From positions 710,980 through 774,979 of the forward strand of contig UYJD01000010.1 in the NCBI GenBank assembly GCA_900618795.1: a DNA stretch of 64,000 nucleotides, in the 5' to 3' direction. The stretch comes from Cyanodermella asteris (Eukaryota > Ascomycota > Lecanoromycetes > Ostropales > Stictidaceae). Both the position numbers and the translations under genes were made by a program. Positions within the stretch are counted from its first letter, which is position 1, and every line of letters starts with the position of its first letter. The notes under the pieces were generated by a model that worked only from the letters and a program-made list of their open reading frames with translations, was not told the DNA's origin and did not search any database. Shown here in pieces: positions 34,724 to 46,196 of the stretch.

Positions 34724-36580
34724 ATGTCAGCCCACGAAGACACCGTGGCAGAGTATCACGCCGAAGCCGAGGCTCATCACGAGTCCAAGGTCGCACACGA
34801 CATGGCCGGCGCAGACATCACCAAAGGCGAATACAGCCCAGACAAGCTTTCCGAAACTGTTCTTGGCGAAAGTGCTGACGGCGAGGAACCCAACGAGGAC
34901 GAGAAACGCACACTTCGTCGCGTCGGCGAGAACCTGCCCGCCTCCGCATTCCTAGTGGCAATCGTCGAACTCTGCGAGCGTTTCACCTTCTATGGTGCTC
35001 AAGGTTTGTTCCAGAATTACATCAACAACCCCCTAGATGGCAGCAAAGGTGCTTCTGGGCTGGGACTCGGACACCAGGCTGCGACCGGCCTGAATGTCTT
35101 CTTCCAGTTCTTCGCCTATGTGACTCCGATTTTGGGCGCCATTGTTTCGGATCAGTACTTGGGCAAGTACAAGACTATCTTGGTTTTCGCGATCATCTAC
35201 TGGTGTGGGCTCATCGTTCTATGGACGACGGCTTTGCCGGGGCCGCTCAACAATGGCGCTGGTCTGCCTGGATATGTCGTCGCGATCATCGTTATCGGTT
35301 TAGGAACAGGTGGGATCAAGTCCAACATTGCGCCTCTCATCGCCGATCAGTATCAGAGGACAAAGATGGCCATCAAAACGATCGAAAAGACTGGGGAACG
35401 TGTGATCATTGATCCCACAGTCACGTACCAAAGAATCTACATGATCTTCTACGGCTGTATCAACATCGGCTCCCTATCACTGTTCGCCACGCCATTCATG
35501 GAGGATTATATCGGATTCTGGGCAGCCTTCCTTTTGAGTTTCTGCATGTTCACGCTGGGCCTTGTCATCCTGCTCATCTGCAAGAAGTTCTACATCATCA
35601 GGCCTCCACAGGGATCGGTCATCACGGACAGTTTCAAGGCAGTGGCGATGATGATCAAGGAACGCAATATGGACGCTCCAAAACCTTCGTGGCGCGCGGT
35701 CAATGGCAAGAGCGAGGTCAAGTGGGATGATCATTTCGTTGACTTGCTCAAACGTGCTTTGACGGCTTGCAAAATCTTCACCTTCTATCCCATTTTCTGG
35801 GTCTGCTATCTGCAGTTTTCATCCAACTTTGTTTCGCAGGCTGCTCAAATGGTAAGCCATGGACCTTTCTGCTGGCATACGAATGAATGCTAACAATCAC
35901 GTCAGATGGGTCACGGAATGCCCAACGATTTGATGCAGAACTTTGACCCTGTAGCCATCCTAGTCTGCCTCCCAATCCTCGACAGATTCGTCTACCCGGT
36001 CCTGCGCCGCTACCACATCAACTTCCGCCCCATGACCAGAATCACCGTCGGTTTCTTCTGCGCCGCCCTCGGAATCGCCTACGCGGCCATCGTCCAAAAG
36101 CTAATCTATTCCGCCGGGCCCTGTTACGAGCACCCCCTGTCACCCTCCTGCGCCGAACAAGTCAACGGCGAATATCTCGGCAACAATGTCCACATCGCCG
36201 TCCAAACACCCGCCTACGTCTTCATCGGCCTTGGCGAGATCTTCCTAAACGTCACCGGTCTCGAGTATGCTTATACCAAGGCGCCTCCGAGCATGAAGTC
36301 TTTCGTGCAGGCGCTCTACTTGGTTACGACTGCGTTTGGCGCGGCGTTGACGGAGGCGTTGGTGCCCGTGACCTCTGATCCGGAGATTTTGTGGATGTAC
36401 ACGGGCGTGGCGTGTGGTGGGGCCGTTACGGGGATTATCTTTTGGCTGTTGTTCCATCACTTGGATGCGATGGAGGACGAGCTGAATGAAATGGATAAGG
36501 ATAGGGAGATTCTAAAGACGGACCATAAAATTGATGTCGAAAGGAGGGCTTCGGCGACGACTAACTCACCGAATGCTTAG
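34724..36580 (+). CDS. PTR2: PTR2-type di/tripeptide transporter
   Basis: Proton-coupled oligopeptide transporter of the plasma membrane (POT family). Two exons (34724-35851, 35906-36580; 54-bp intron, GTAAGC...CAG with GCTAAC branch site) give 600 aa. After an acidic N-terminal cytosolic tail of about 70 residues come 12 predicted membrane segments. Family motifs: ELCERFTFYGAQGLFQNYI in helix 1, the DQYLGKYKTI loop, GLGTGGIKSNIAPLIADQY in helix 5 and FTFYPIFWVCYLQFSSNFVSQA near helix 7. The ExxERFxxY proton-binding motif is intact. The cytosolic loop between helices 6 and 7 carries a PSWRAVNGKSEVKWDDHFVD insert typical for fungi. The C-terminus is hydrophilic. Fungal PTR2 genes are usually nitrogen- and amino-acid-regulated. 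Confidence 0.96.
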
Positions 36581-37406
36581 ATTATGATGCTAGTTGTATG
36601 AAGGCTATGAAATACCCTTTCATTAATGCAAAGGAACATCACGTAGATCGTGCTCAACTAATCACACGGCACTTCTGCTCATCAATGCTAATAAACACTG
36701 GTCGAAGAAGACGGTGACAGAGCCTGAACACAGATGATCCAAATATTTTGCTTGTTCTCGTGCTGCAATTATTCACAGATTGTGTAAATTTTTGCTGGCT
36801 AAACCAATACACCATGAAGAAATTCGAACATGCCTGCCAAAGCTTGGGCAGGCAGATCTCAACTTATTTTCGCAAGAATCTTTTGCTGTAGCCGCAGCTA
36901 ATTTCTTGCATGCACAGCACCACTGCTCGACTGATCTGTTGGACTGTCTTGCTGCTGGACATTCGTGTGAGCACGTTTCAATGAGTCAAGCGGCCGTGAA
37001 GATGTCTCGACCTCAGCACTGTGGACGCAACTCCCTGCTCTGTCATTCCGAACTAAGCGAAACTATAACAAAGAGCCTCTTCTATGCTGCGTAAGTGCTA
37101 GGATCTCAGCTCAAGTAAGATAACCCAGGGGCTCAAAAGAGAGAAGTCGCGTCAACGCGATTCGGGTTGTTGCATTGCTCTTGCTCAGTCGGTCAATTTT
37201 ACGGCTGTCTGTGTTGCACTTTATGTCTATTTTGCCCATTCTGGTCTGCTCTGTGAGTGGCTCTATCGAAAACCTGACAGCACGATCTCAAATATCCGCG
37301 GCCATTCTGCAGCTTGATCGGTGACCTCTGCTCCCCACCCCGGAAGAAGTGTTGTTGCGTCCGCTAAAGTGGACGAGCATGTCTACTCGTCTCAATCACA
37401 TGTGTT
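36581..37406. other. Intergenic, PTR2 3' flank
   Basis: About 830 bp. A short near-palindrome CCTGCCAAAGCTTGGGCAGG occurs near 36832-36851. No coding feature supported. Confidence 0.4.
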
Positions 37407-37649
37407 TTGCCGAGAGAAAATGTTCAGAGTTCCGCCGTTACTGACAGAACAGCCAGATCAAGCCTGGTCGGTCTTCCTGTCAAATATCAAGCCAGCATAG
37501 CCTCCCAACTCAACCGAAGTGATCTATTCTGCCTTTTACTAACCTGTCGCTGCCATCGATCATACGGAGGTGCCATGATTCTTCGACTCGTTCGAGGGCA
37601 TGCAATACCTCCGTACGGACATGTCCTCAGCCTGCGGCAATGCGCATGA
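37407..37649 (+). pseudogene. F-box-like remnant beside assembly gap
   Basis: An open frame without ATG reads SSLVGLPVKYQASIASQLNRSDLFCLLLTC, a good fit to a fungal F-box (LPxE(I)xxxIxxxLxxxDLxxLxLTC). It runs into RCHRSYGGAMIL and then stops before the N gap. Without a start codon, and with the gap right after, it is either a decayed gene or an incomplete one whose remainder is in the gap. F-box proteins link substrates to SCF ubiquitin ligases. Confidence 0.4.
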
Positions 37650-37713
37650 ATGTTGAGACTTCAACGACAACCGTACTCTGGAAAGTCCTGGTGAATGTAA
37701 CGCGGGCACGGGG

Positions 37714-37984
37714 NNNNNNNNNNNNNNNNNNNNNNNNNNNNNNNNNNNNNNNNNNNNNNNNNNNNNNNNNNNNNNNNNNNNNNNNNNNNNNNNNNNNNNN
37801 NNNNNNNNNNNNNNNNNNNNNNNNNNNNNNNNNNNNNNNNNNNNNNNNNNNNNNNNNNNNNNNNNNNNNNNNNNNNNNNNNNNNNNNNNNNNNNNNNNNN
37901 NNNNNNNNNNNNNNNNNNNNNNNNNNNNNNNNNNNNNNNNNNNNNNNNNNNNNNNNNNNNNNNNNNNNNNNNNNNNNNNNNNNN
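37714..37984. other. Assembly gap (271 N)
   Basis: Run of undetermined bases. All reading frames across it are artefacts. The gap lies in the least conserved part of the window, which suggests a repeat or sequence hard to assemble. Confidence 0.99.
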
Positions 37985-38468
37985 GCACAGTCACGGCCAA
38001 CTCTCAACACTAACCTAACCCATTTGCTTTTTGCTCGGCTCCATCTTTTCTGACATGGCGGAGGTCATTCAAACTACAAGTCGGGGATACAGGCTCGCAG
38101 CTAACTACCAGTCGCCTCAACCGACATGTATACAAGCAACACTATGAGCCCAGGCTGTTGCGATAAAGATCGCAAATGAGACCGCCTCTTCTGTTTAAAT
38201 AGGTGGTACCTTTGAGAGACGTTCAGGTCGCGTTTCTAGTGGAGTGTGCAACCGTGCTGCCGGAAATGCTGGACCGTGGAGCGGACATCGTCAACCACGG
38301 GCGTGTACCGCCCTGGAGCAAAAATTCGAAAATTGCAGCTGCCAATTTGTCAAATGGACTTGCCCTTGTGAACACGCAACACAGAATCCGACTTCGTTTC
38401 TTATTTGACGACGGTGACTCCATCCACAAGCGCAGTACTCGCAGCCGTTGTGTGGTTGTGCACTCGAA
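37985..38468. other. Intergenic, upstream of first tandem paralogue
   Basis: About 480 bp with no supported feature; includes the presumed promoter of the next gene. Confidence 0.4.
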
Positions 38469-39835
38469 ATGCCAGTACAGTTGGCGATAAGAGGCAGATG
38501 TCGTGGCGGGAAGCGCAAAGACATTGACATGTCGAAACGAGACATCACAATCAAAGTGAGCTCCTCCAGCATTGTACTTGAAGATGAAATTGCTGACAAA
38601 GCTAGGTCGTCGACAAGCAAGCTTTGCGAAAGCTCACGGAGAACACCTGGAATCGGTCTCGCAAGCGTCCCATTGATGGTTTGAAGGTCGCCCACCAAAC
38701 TACAGTTCCAAGGCACCGGCTGGGAGACTATGGCCGTAAGCACATCTTCCACGAGGTCGTGGTAGAGATTAGACCGGGGAACTTGTACAACCTTTTTCAC
38801 CTCAAGATCGATCCAAAGAACGTTCGCCATTTAATTCTCATCGTGGACGTCCGCGAGCAACAGCTTGTGGACTCGCCGGCCCAAGTCGTTCCGATACTCC
38901 GCGCCTCTCTCTCAAGGTTGATGTACGTCGGAAGAATCACAGTCAAGTTCCGGCAATATGCCGCCGACGATGCGGGGGCAAACGACTTGGGTATGAAGCT
39001 TTTTGCAGTCTTGAACAACATGCATTTTCCCCGCCTATGCCATGTCGACCTTGACCTGCAACATGCGGACTTTCTCCACACTATTTGCGCCGCCGCGTGC
39101 GAGGAGAGGGATAGATGGGACCCGAGAACCGGTTGTAAGATGCTTTCGTGGCGGACCCACTGGAACTCTCTCATTGGTTTTCACATCAGCCTGCCCGAAG
39201 AGTGTTTCGCATCCCAGGTGACATACGCAAATGGTGGCTACCGCAGGGCTGACGACGTACTTGCAGACAAGGGCCACAATATCATGTGGGACAGGCTGCA
39301 GCACGCGTTTCCTCAAGTAAACACGATGAGTATCAGCAAATCCTCCTCCCACGTCATTTCACACAAGCGCCAGACCATCCTCCTCAAGCACACGTCCTAC
39401 TCGCGTGCTGCTACCAAGAGACTCCTGACATCGGTCCACGGCCTGCAGGTGCTACACCTTTCCTGGACACGTGCAGACACGGACGCCATTATCCAGGCAA
39501 TAAGGACAAACAGCCAGTCGTTGCTGGCGGTCGCATTCGATGTACGGTTGGAAATAGGCACATGGCATGTCATTTTCGCCTCTTTGATCCAATCTCAGTT
39601 GCAAACGCTGTCCTGTTTGGGTAAAGGTTTGAGGTACCGCACGTCAGATGGTGTCGTGCAGACCAGAACTTTGTGGCCGTCGACTCTCGGCTATTCGGAG
39701 TTGACAGGAGTCGATCGCGACATGCTCAAGCATCTTCAAATCTGTATGAAGGCAAGAAGATCGAGTGCCGGCAGATATTTGGCAGATTTCCACGTATTGC
39801 CTGGGTTTGGCTCTTCTATATACTTCCTTCTTTAA
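38469..39835 (+). CDS. Tandem paralogue A, unrecognised family
   Basis: Two exons (38469-38555, 38606-39835; 50-bp phase-0 intron, GTGAGC...TAG) give 438 aa if the ATG at 38469 is used; the ATG at 38529 is an alternative. The protein is the upstream copy of a pair: HEVVVEIRPGNLYNLFHLK...RHLILIVD matches DITAELTMGAISNLEMIAN...HTLVLIAD of the next gene, and LLAVAFDVRLEIGTWHVIFASLIQ matches LETACFDVGLAFGTWDQVFLALMK. Alternating leucine-rich strands and helices suggest an irregular LRR-like or F-box-associated fold, but no F-box is present. Compared with copy B it is shorter, lacking the proline-rich and basic tail, and ends with a divergent FGSSIYFLL. Function unknown. Confidence 0.65.
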
Positions 39836-40509
39836 GTAGATAGGAGAGCTATACGTCGGCAGTTTTTCGTGTCCCTGAACGGTAGGACAAACTCCAGCGT
39901 CCACATCACCTTCCAAAGACGACAGCAGTCAACCTGAGAAGAAACTAGCGGACCAGCCATGACAGAGTACGCGTCAGGTCCTTTTTCAACGGTGCTTTCT
40001 GGGCGGTGCAGCTTCTGCACGTGTAACATTGCAATCGAGCGGTACGGAGGCCTGGATGAATGAGGATGAACTTTGAAGAAGCCTTTGCATGTGCATAATT
40101 GCATCGGACTCTTGCATGCAAGCACAGAATAGCTGTGCAAAAGTCACAATTTGAAGTGCTGGGCCGCCTGGGCTTTGTTCCTGGTGAGGTTTGAAGCTCG
40201 GCCCTCTGAAGCGTGCATTTCATTCACTCAATCTTCACCGGATGTCAAAGACTGAGACGCGAGACAGATCGACGCGCACTTCTCGCCTCCCAACCTCCCA
40301 ATAGAGAACAATGACGCCCGTCAGATTTCTTCATTCTCATACTACCATCCTGTTCCCGTGGCCTGATCGTTACTCGTTGCTCGACTTTCAACTGCATGCC
40401 CTTGGGAACCCTACACCGCCATCTCCAGGATCAGTTTTGCGTCAACCTCGATCGGATAGAACAGGCTTACGCATTCCACATACTCTACATCGCCACACAC
40501 ACAATCACC
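39836..40509. other. Spacer between tandem paralogues
   Basis: About 670 bp containing the promoter of paralogue B. No recognised elements; short ORFs only. Confidence 0.4.
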
Positions 40510-42545
40510 ATGCAGCTCATCAAGCACAGTCGCCCGCTTGTCGAGCAGAGGAAGGACCTAAGGCCATTTTCCTTCGAATCATCCGACAATGGTGAAAATT
40601 GGCTGATGCGCTCCAAAGTGCAGATGAAAGTGAGTCTCCCTCTCTCCCTCTTATTCATATCTATGCTCATTTGAACAAGGTCTGCAAGAACACCGGGGAT
40701 CCTACAGACCCCAAGAAGTTGACCAACGTTCCTGTGCTCAAGCAGCACAACCTGAGCTGGGAGAAGCTCAACAAATACCTCTCCCAGCACAATTTCAACG
40801 ACATCACGGCCGAGCTCACCATGGGTGCAATCTCTAACCTCGAGATGATTGCAAACAGTGACATATGCCGCAAGATCCACACCCTTGTCCTCATCGCCGA
40901 CCCGGCCACCTTTCCTTGCAACGAGAGGCACACATTGAGGAGGATGCTGCGCGTCGCGCTGTCGAAGCTGTCGTTCCTCAAGACCATTGTGTTCCGGATG
41001 GCGCCCCGCAAGCCCACCGACGTCGATTTCATTCGGGAAGAATGCATCACGTGCATGGGAATGTCGCTAAAACGCGTGAGATTCGTCCGTCTGCGCGAGA
41101 TCAGGCTGGAGATTGACGAGAAGCACGACTGGAAGCACATTCTCAATGTCTGCGCGTCGAAGAAAGGGAACAATAGTCACAAATGGAATGTGAAGCATTG
41201 CAGTCTGCAAAGACTTCATATTGTCGGGCACCACACATCGGAGAAGGTGGCCAAGACAAGAAAGGGGCGCCGGGCCGAGCTTTCAATGGCACAAGATGCG
41301 ATGATCCAGGCAATGAGCAGCGATAGAGAGAGCTGGAACTTGATCAGTTCTTTGGAGCATTTCAGCAATGGGCCTGCCACGGTCAGGGTCGATAAAGTCA
41401 TCGACGGCGACTACAAGGCTCACTCGACCGTGTTCTTCCGGCACGAGTCGGGGTGTCCGGACAAGGCCAAGCGCGTCCTCGACTCAGTCCAGGGGCTGCA
41501 CAAGTTGGATTTTGGCCAAGTGCATCCCGACGCCACAGGGTCCCCGGGCTGGCAAAAGGGGAAGAAACACCTCGACGAGGTCTGTGGGCTCCGCCACCTG
41601 AAGCTGCACCTGCGGAAAGCCCACGCAGACACGATCTGCAGTCTCATCGAACGCAACAAGCAGTGGCTTGAGACCGCCTGTTTCGACGTCGGTCTCGCCT
41701 TCGGAACCTGGGATCAAGTATTCCTTGCTCTGATGAAGTGCCCGAATCTTGACATGGTCAAAGCTGGCGGAAAAGGCCTGTCGTACACGTCCCCGGCCGG
41801 TCGATGCAAAACCGGATATCTGGTAAGGGGCTGTCGTCTGCCAGACGGAGTCGCCAGATTCGCCGATAGGCATGCGCTGTCCTCGCTGCTGGCCAAGGTC
41901 CAGGCCAAGCAGAAGTCTCACTGCAAAGTCTGTTCAATTTCGGATCCTTACCATCCCCTTGCGAGAATGTTGAAGCACGATTGTCCAGCTACTCCTTCGA
42001 CCGATGTGTCCTGGACCTCCGTCATGGCCAATTACGAAGGCATAGAGGAATATCGCAGGCAGGACGGCTACCAGACGCGGCGATCGAACGATTTCGACCT
42101 GTGGCATACCGGTAGCTGGAAGGGACATCTGCAAAAGGCAAGCAGGAAATTACCGAAGCCTGAAACTGCGGCGGAGATCCTGCGAAAGTCTGCTCCTGCT
42201 CCTTCGTGGATGTTCGATCGGAAGACGGCGGTCAAGCACTATGATGATGATCCTGAGCCAGCTCAGTTTGGTCGGCATACTCATGCTCGGCCCGCTCAAA
42301 GTGCTCGGGCTGCTGAACCCCTTCGACCTATGCGACCTGCAACTCCTCCTACTCCTCCTCGTCATCCTCCTCCTCCACAATCGCGGAAGCGACGCATGAG
42401 CGACGCCAGTGATGTTGCACAGGACGGATCTCCTCCTTCCGAACGACAACGGCGGTCAAGCGCTCGTATAGCTGCTGCTCGTATGCAGGCTCAGGAGGAC
42501 ACGGGTCCCAAATTTGACGGAAAGGCTCCTCGATATCTGATGTGA
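40510..42545 (+). CDS. Tandem paralogue B, unrecognised family
   Basis: Two exons (40510-40629, 40680-42545; 50-bp phase-0 intron, GTGAGT...AAG) give 661 aa from an ATG in the context ATCACCATGC. The first 400 residues share the paralogue-A architecture. The region after residue 430 is unique: KSHCKVCSISDPYHPLARMLKHDC has a Cys/His arrangement that could bind a metal, followed by a charged segment, a Pro-rich stretch (TPPTPPRHPPPP) and a basic nuclear-type signal SRKRRMSDASD with RQRRSSARIAAARMQ. The protein may therefore be nuclear, which is inference from composition. No enzyme motif was seen. Likely a lineage-restricted family expanded in tandem. Confidence 0.75.
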
Positions 42546-42991
42546 ACCGATTTGGGTAGATTTGATGAGCTGGAAGCGCGACAACATATTGGTGATGATT
42601 TTGAGAATACGAGAGGGCTGAGTTTCGCAGGGTCACTCTACTGCTTACACAAGCAACGTACACACCCAAGCATCGTCCCTACAGCATGACGATTAGCTCT
42701 ATGTGCATGAAAGGACAGGAAGACGGATACTTGCTTGGCTCAGCATATGAATGACTATTGATAGCGATGGCGTCACGGGACATTAGGCTATACTTGATAG
42801 CAACTTTGGAGAAGTTATCCTCTAAGGTAGCACAATAGCTTCTATTAAATGCTCTGAATCGCGACTTGTACTTGCTGGTAGTATCAAAGATCTTCAGATA
42901 TTATACAATTGTGCTTCCAACACTCGTTGTGATCTTCTTCGCGGTAATAGTGCAGCGTCAGTGGGTCGACCGAACGTTACAACGTCATCCC
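42546..42991. other. Convergent 3' intergenic region
   Basis: About 450 bp, AT-richer than its neighbours, between convergent genes. Nothing recognised. Confidence 0.4.
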
Positions 42992-43870
42992 TCACGACGT
43001 GCTCCACCCGAAGTTAACAAGCACTGGATCATGATCACTCAAGATGTTTCCATCAGCCTGCAGAAATGACTTCCCATCGTACGTAAAGTTCGTCGCGGTC
43101 AACGTCACCCCAGTTCCACTCCGGTAAAACACCTTGTCCACGGTCTCACAAGTATTGTTCGGAGACGGGTTATCACACAGCAGAGCAGGCGCACCGAGAG
43201 CAGGCGCAACGCCGCCCTTGATCAAATGGACCCACGCATCCGTCAGCCCGTTCTGCGTTCCAAACAGCCGGATGTTGTCGGCGGAGCGGGTGTATCGGGA
43301 ATTCGTGTCGCCGGCGACGATGACCGCCTGCCCAACCGAGTGCGCGTCGATGTAGTCGGCGACCTGCTGGATGTTTGCGGTCCGCGCCGACTCGTCGCCG
43401 GCCTGGTCGCCGGCGTCGGCGTGCAAGTTGTACACATCGATCGAGACGCCGTTGGCTGGCTGCCAGCGCATGTACGTAAAACCCTTGGGGGTGAGGCAGT
43501 CACCCTGGTCGATGTAGCACTTCTCCCACTTGATTCGTGTGAACCCAGACCAGTTGTAGTTGGAGAGCGTGTTCAGACCGGATCCGAAGGGGACTCCTCC
43601 CGAGGTTGGCGTACGGTACGGGTGGTCGTCGTTGGCGTACAGCGTGGCGTGGTAGTTGAAGTCTTCTTGGACGTGAATGAGATCGAAGTCATACTTGGCG
43701 AAATCTCTGCCAATGGCGGCTGTGTTGTCTGTCTTGTCGCCGGGGACATCGTTTGAGTTGAGGAACGCTGGGAGACCGGCGACGTTGAAGGAAATGAAAC
43801 TGAATGTGCCGGAGGCTGCCAATGAGGCTTGCACAGCCAAAGGCAACAGGGCAAGGCTTCGGGAGAACAT
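42992..43870 (-). CDS. Secreted endonuclease/exonuclease/phosphatase-fold protein
   Basis: 292-aa DNase I-like (EEP) phosphodiesterase-fold protein. The frame continues upstream to 43906 but only by a TTG codon; the ATG at 43870 gives MFSRSLALLPLAVQASLAASG, a clear signal peptide. Catalytic motifs of the fold are present: SFNVAGLP at the first strand, HVQEDF (metal-binding Glu), DVYNLHADAG (catalytic His), IVAGDTNSRYT (Asp/Asn pair) and the terminal SDHDPVLVNF. The set is complete, so it is likely active, outside the cell. Substrate could be nucleic acid, inositol phosphate or sphingomyelin-type lipid; the sequence does not decide. Four cysteines around YIDQGDC and LLCDNPSPNNTC may form disulphides. 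Confidence 0.9.
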   Translation of the reverse strand: MFSRSLALLPLAVQASLAASGTFSFISFNVAGLPAFLNSNDVPGDKTDNTAAIGRDFAKYDFDLIHVQEDFNYHATLYANDDHPYRTPTSGGVPFGSGLNTLSNYNWSGFTRIKWEKCYIDQGDCLTPKGFTYMRWQPANGVSIDVYNLHADAGDQAGDESARTANIQQVADYIDAHSVGQAVIVAGDTNSRYTRSADNIRLFGTQNGLTDAWVHLIKGGVAPALGAPALLCDNPSPNNTCETVDKVFYRSGTGVTLTATNFTYDGKSFLQADGNILSDHDPVLVNFGWSTS

Positions 43871-44705
43871 AATGGACTTCAAATCAAGACTTTTGAGGCT
43901 CGACAATCAGCGCTTTTTTGTCAGAGGCCATCCAGATTATATATGTGCTCCGTCACCCCCACAGCAGTCCGCTCTGACGATGGCACAATTCCACATCGAG
44001 CATCCTGCGGAAAGCTTAACGGTCCAAAGGCTGTCGATCATTTCTCGAGCAGCATGTAAACAAGTGGTTGAGGTCTTAGCTCCCGGTTAGGGCAAAATTC
44101 GTACATCGCGCAACGTGGACAGGATACCAAGTGCGGTTAAATCTGAAGGAAGTTAGAACCGCGGTCGATTTACCCGAAGTAAAAGCTTCCCAGGCACATG
44201 TACGTCGAAACGACAAGGCATTAGTTGGCCACTCAATTCGTTTGCTGGTCGTTTGGCATACGAACAAAAATAGGCTGAGTGACGCGTGCCTCTGACTCGA
44301 CATGTGGAGGTTTTGAGTATTCTGATAGGTTTCGGTAGCCAAGTCGACTTCTGTGGCCTGCGTTATCAAATTTCCGAGACTTGGCTCATGTAAAATATTG
44401 TTAACAACCACACATCTGATAACAACATCGAGGATGAGGTCGTCTCTTTTTAACCGGCGCTATTCGGGACTACCCGCCAACCTGCATCTTCGAATACCGT
44501 TAGAGCATGAGTCTGGTGCATCTCGACCACTCAGAGCATCCTCACGTGCTCCCTTGACGGGTTACAGATCTTCCTTCAGATAAGGCATGGAGCACTAGAG
44601 ACGGATCGTATCGATGACAGTGATTGCCGACTCTTCGCTGGTGCTTGTGTATGTCGCCGTCCAATCATTTCCCATAGCTTTGGGCTCTGATCGTGGACCG
44701 AAGCA
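43871..44705. promoter_or_regulatory. Divergent promoter region, EEP protein / acid phosphatase
   Basis: 835 bp between two divergent genes that both encode secreted, phosphate-releasing or phosphodiester-cleaving enzymes. Shared regulation (for example by phosphate) is possible. I saw no convincing CACGTG Pho4-type site. Confidence 0.35.
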
Positions 44706-46196
44706 ATGTTGATCCTGTCTATCTTCGTCGCTTGTGCGGCTGCTGCGAGTGTACTCTTCGATCCCCTGCATTATCTCGGCGGCGACAGTCCTTTCTTCTC
44801 AGGTCCGAATGTCTTCAATATTTCAACCGATCCGCCGGCAGGTTGTACTGTCGATCAAGCAGCGTTCGTCTCTCGACATGGGTCCCGATACCCAGATCCA
44901 TCGGCCTACTATCAATGGACCAACTTGAGTGCCAAGGTAATAGAATTGAATATATCAAGATGATGTCGCTAATGCTGAGTCCTGCAGATACATGCAAGCT
45001 CATTCAACACATCCGCACCCGAACTCAGCTTTCTGCACTCATGGAAGCCTGTACTCGACGATCCAGCAAATGAGCTCTCCCTGATCTCTCCAGGAGGTTG
45101 GAAAGAGATCTACGACATGGGTGTCAGCTACAGACTAGCCTACCCGGATCTGATTGACGCAAACGAGTCGTTCTCTTTGTGGGCGAATCGCTACCAGGTA
45201 AGCCAACCCAGCCGCAATCCAACCTCCAAGCTCATCAGCTCACTTCCACAGACAGGCCAACCTCGTGTCATCGACTCAGCACGCCTCTTCGCCCGGGCAT
45301 ACCTCGGACCCAATGCCCCAAACCTGGGTACCATCCTCGTTGTCAATAACTCCGATCCCCGCTCCTTCGAAAATTCTCTAGCTCCGTCTGATCTCTGCTC
45401 CGCTTACACGGACACCAGTGGCGGCGTCAATGCCACGACCTGGTCACACACTTACCTCCCACCCATCGTCTCCCGGATCAACAAGCTCCTCACCGGTTTG
45501 CAATTCAACACCAGCGACGTAAGCATCTTCCCCTACCTCTGTGGCTTCGAGACACAGATCACGCGCAAACGGAGCCCGTGGTGCGATGTCTTCACGGACG
45601 ACGAGATACTGCAGTATGAGTATGCGCAGGATATACGGTATTGGTATGGTAATGGCTTGGGATCGGCCATCGGAAGTGACACGATGTTACCATTCCTCTC
45701 TGAGCTCGTGCAGCGATTCGTGGATGGACCGGCAGCGGTATACCAGACGTCAAAGACCGGGACCTTCGCGCCGAACAAGCTGATCGCGGCTTACACGAAC
45801 GACGGACAGATCAACCAGCTCGTCTCCGGGTCGGGAATCTTTGACGGCCAACCTGATTTGCCTGCAGACCGCATTGCTTCCAACAGGATTTATCGGGCGA
45901 GTAATTTCGTCACTATGAGGGGAACGGTTACGTTCGAAAGACTCAGTTGTGGATCGCGAGGACTCTTCGTCCGGCTGAAGCTGAATGGTCAGGTTTACCC
46001 GGTGTTGTCTTGCCAAAGCGGGCCGGGGAGGAGCTGTGCCTTGACGGATTATCAGAAACTTGTTGCGGGCAAGCTTGCTGCGCTGGGGTCTTTTGCGAAG
46101 ATTTGTAATGCTGGGAAAGTGGAGACTGCCGGACAGCAGGAGACGACGTTCCTGCAGGATCCAGATCTACTATTTGATTACACGGTCAAGCCATGA
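44706..46196 (+). CDS. Secreted histidine acid phosphatase (phytase-like)
   Basis: Histidine-phosphatase superfamily enzyme, probably releasing phosphate from organic esters outside the cell. Three exons (44706-44936, 44988-45197, 45252-46196) give 461 aa. A short signal peptide (about residues 1-15) is followed by the catalytic motif SRHGSRYP with R57 and H58. The second catalytic site, usually His-Asp, reads YTNDGQI with N330-D331, so the proton donor Asp is kept and the adjacent His is replaced; several fungal members seem to share this. The second intron (45198-45251, 54 bp, GTAAGC...CAG) is stop-free and in frame, so skipping it changes the protein by 18 residues; relatives favour its removal. 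Several N-glycosylation sites and paired cysteines fit secretion. Confidence 0.9.

Noticed and set aside
43226-43756. 176-codon Val-rich plus-strand ORF
   Set aside because: Antisense to the secreted EEP gene, whose catalytic motifs are complete.
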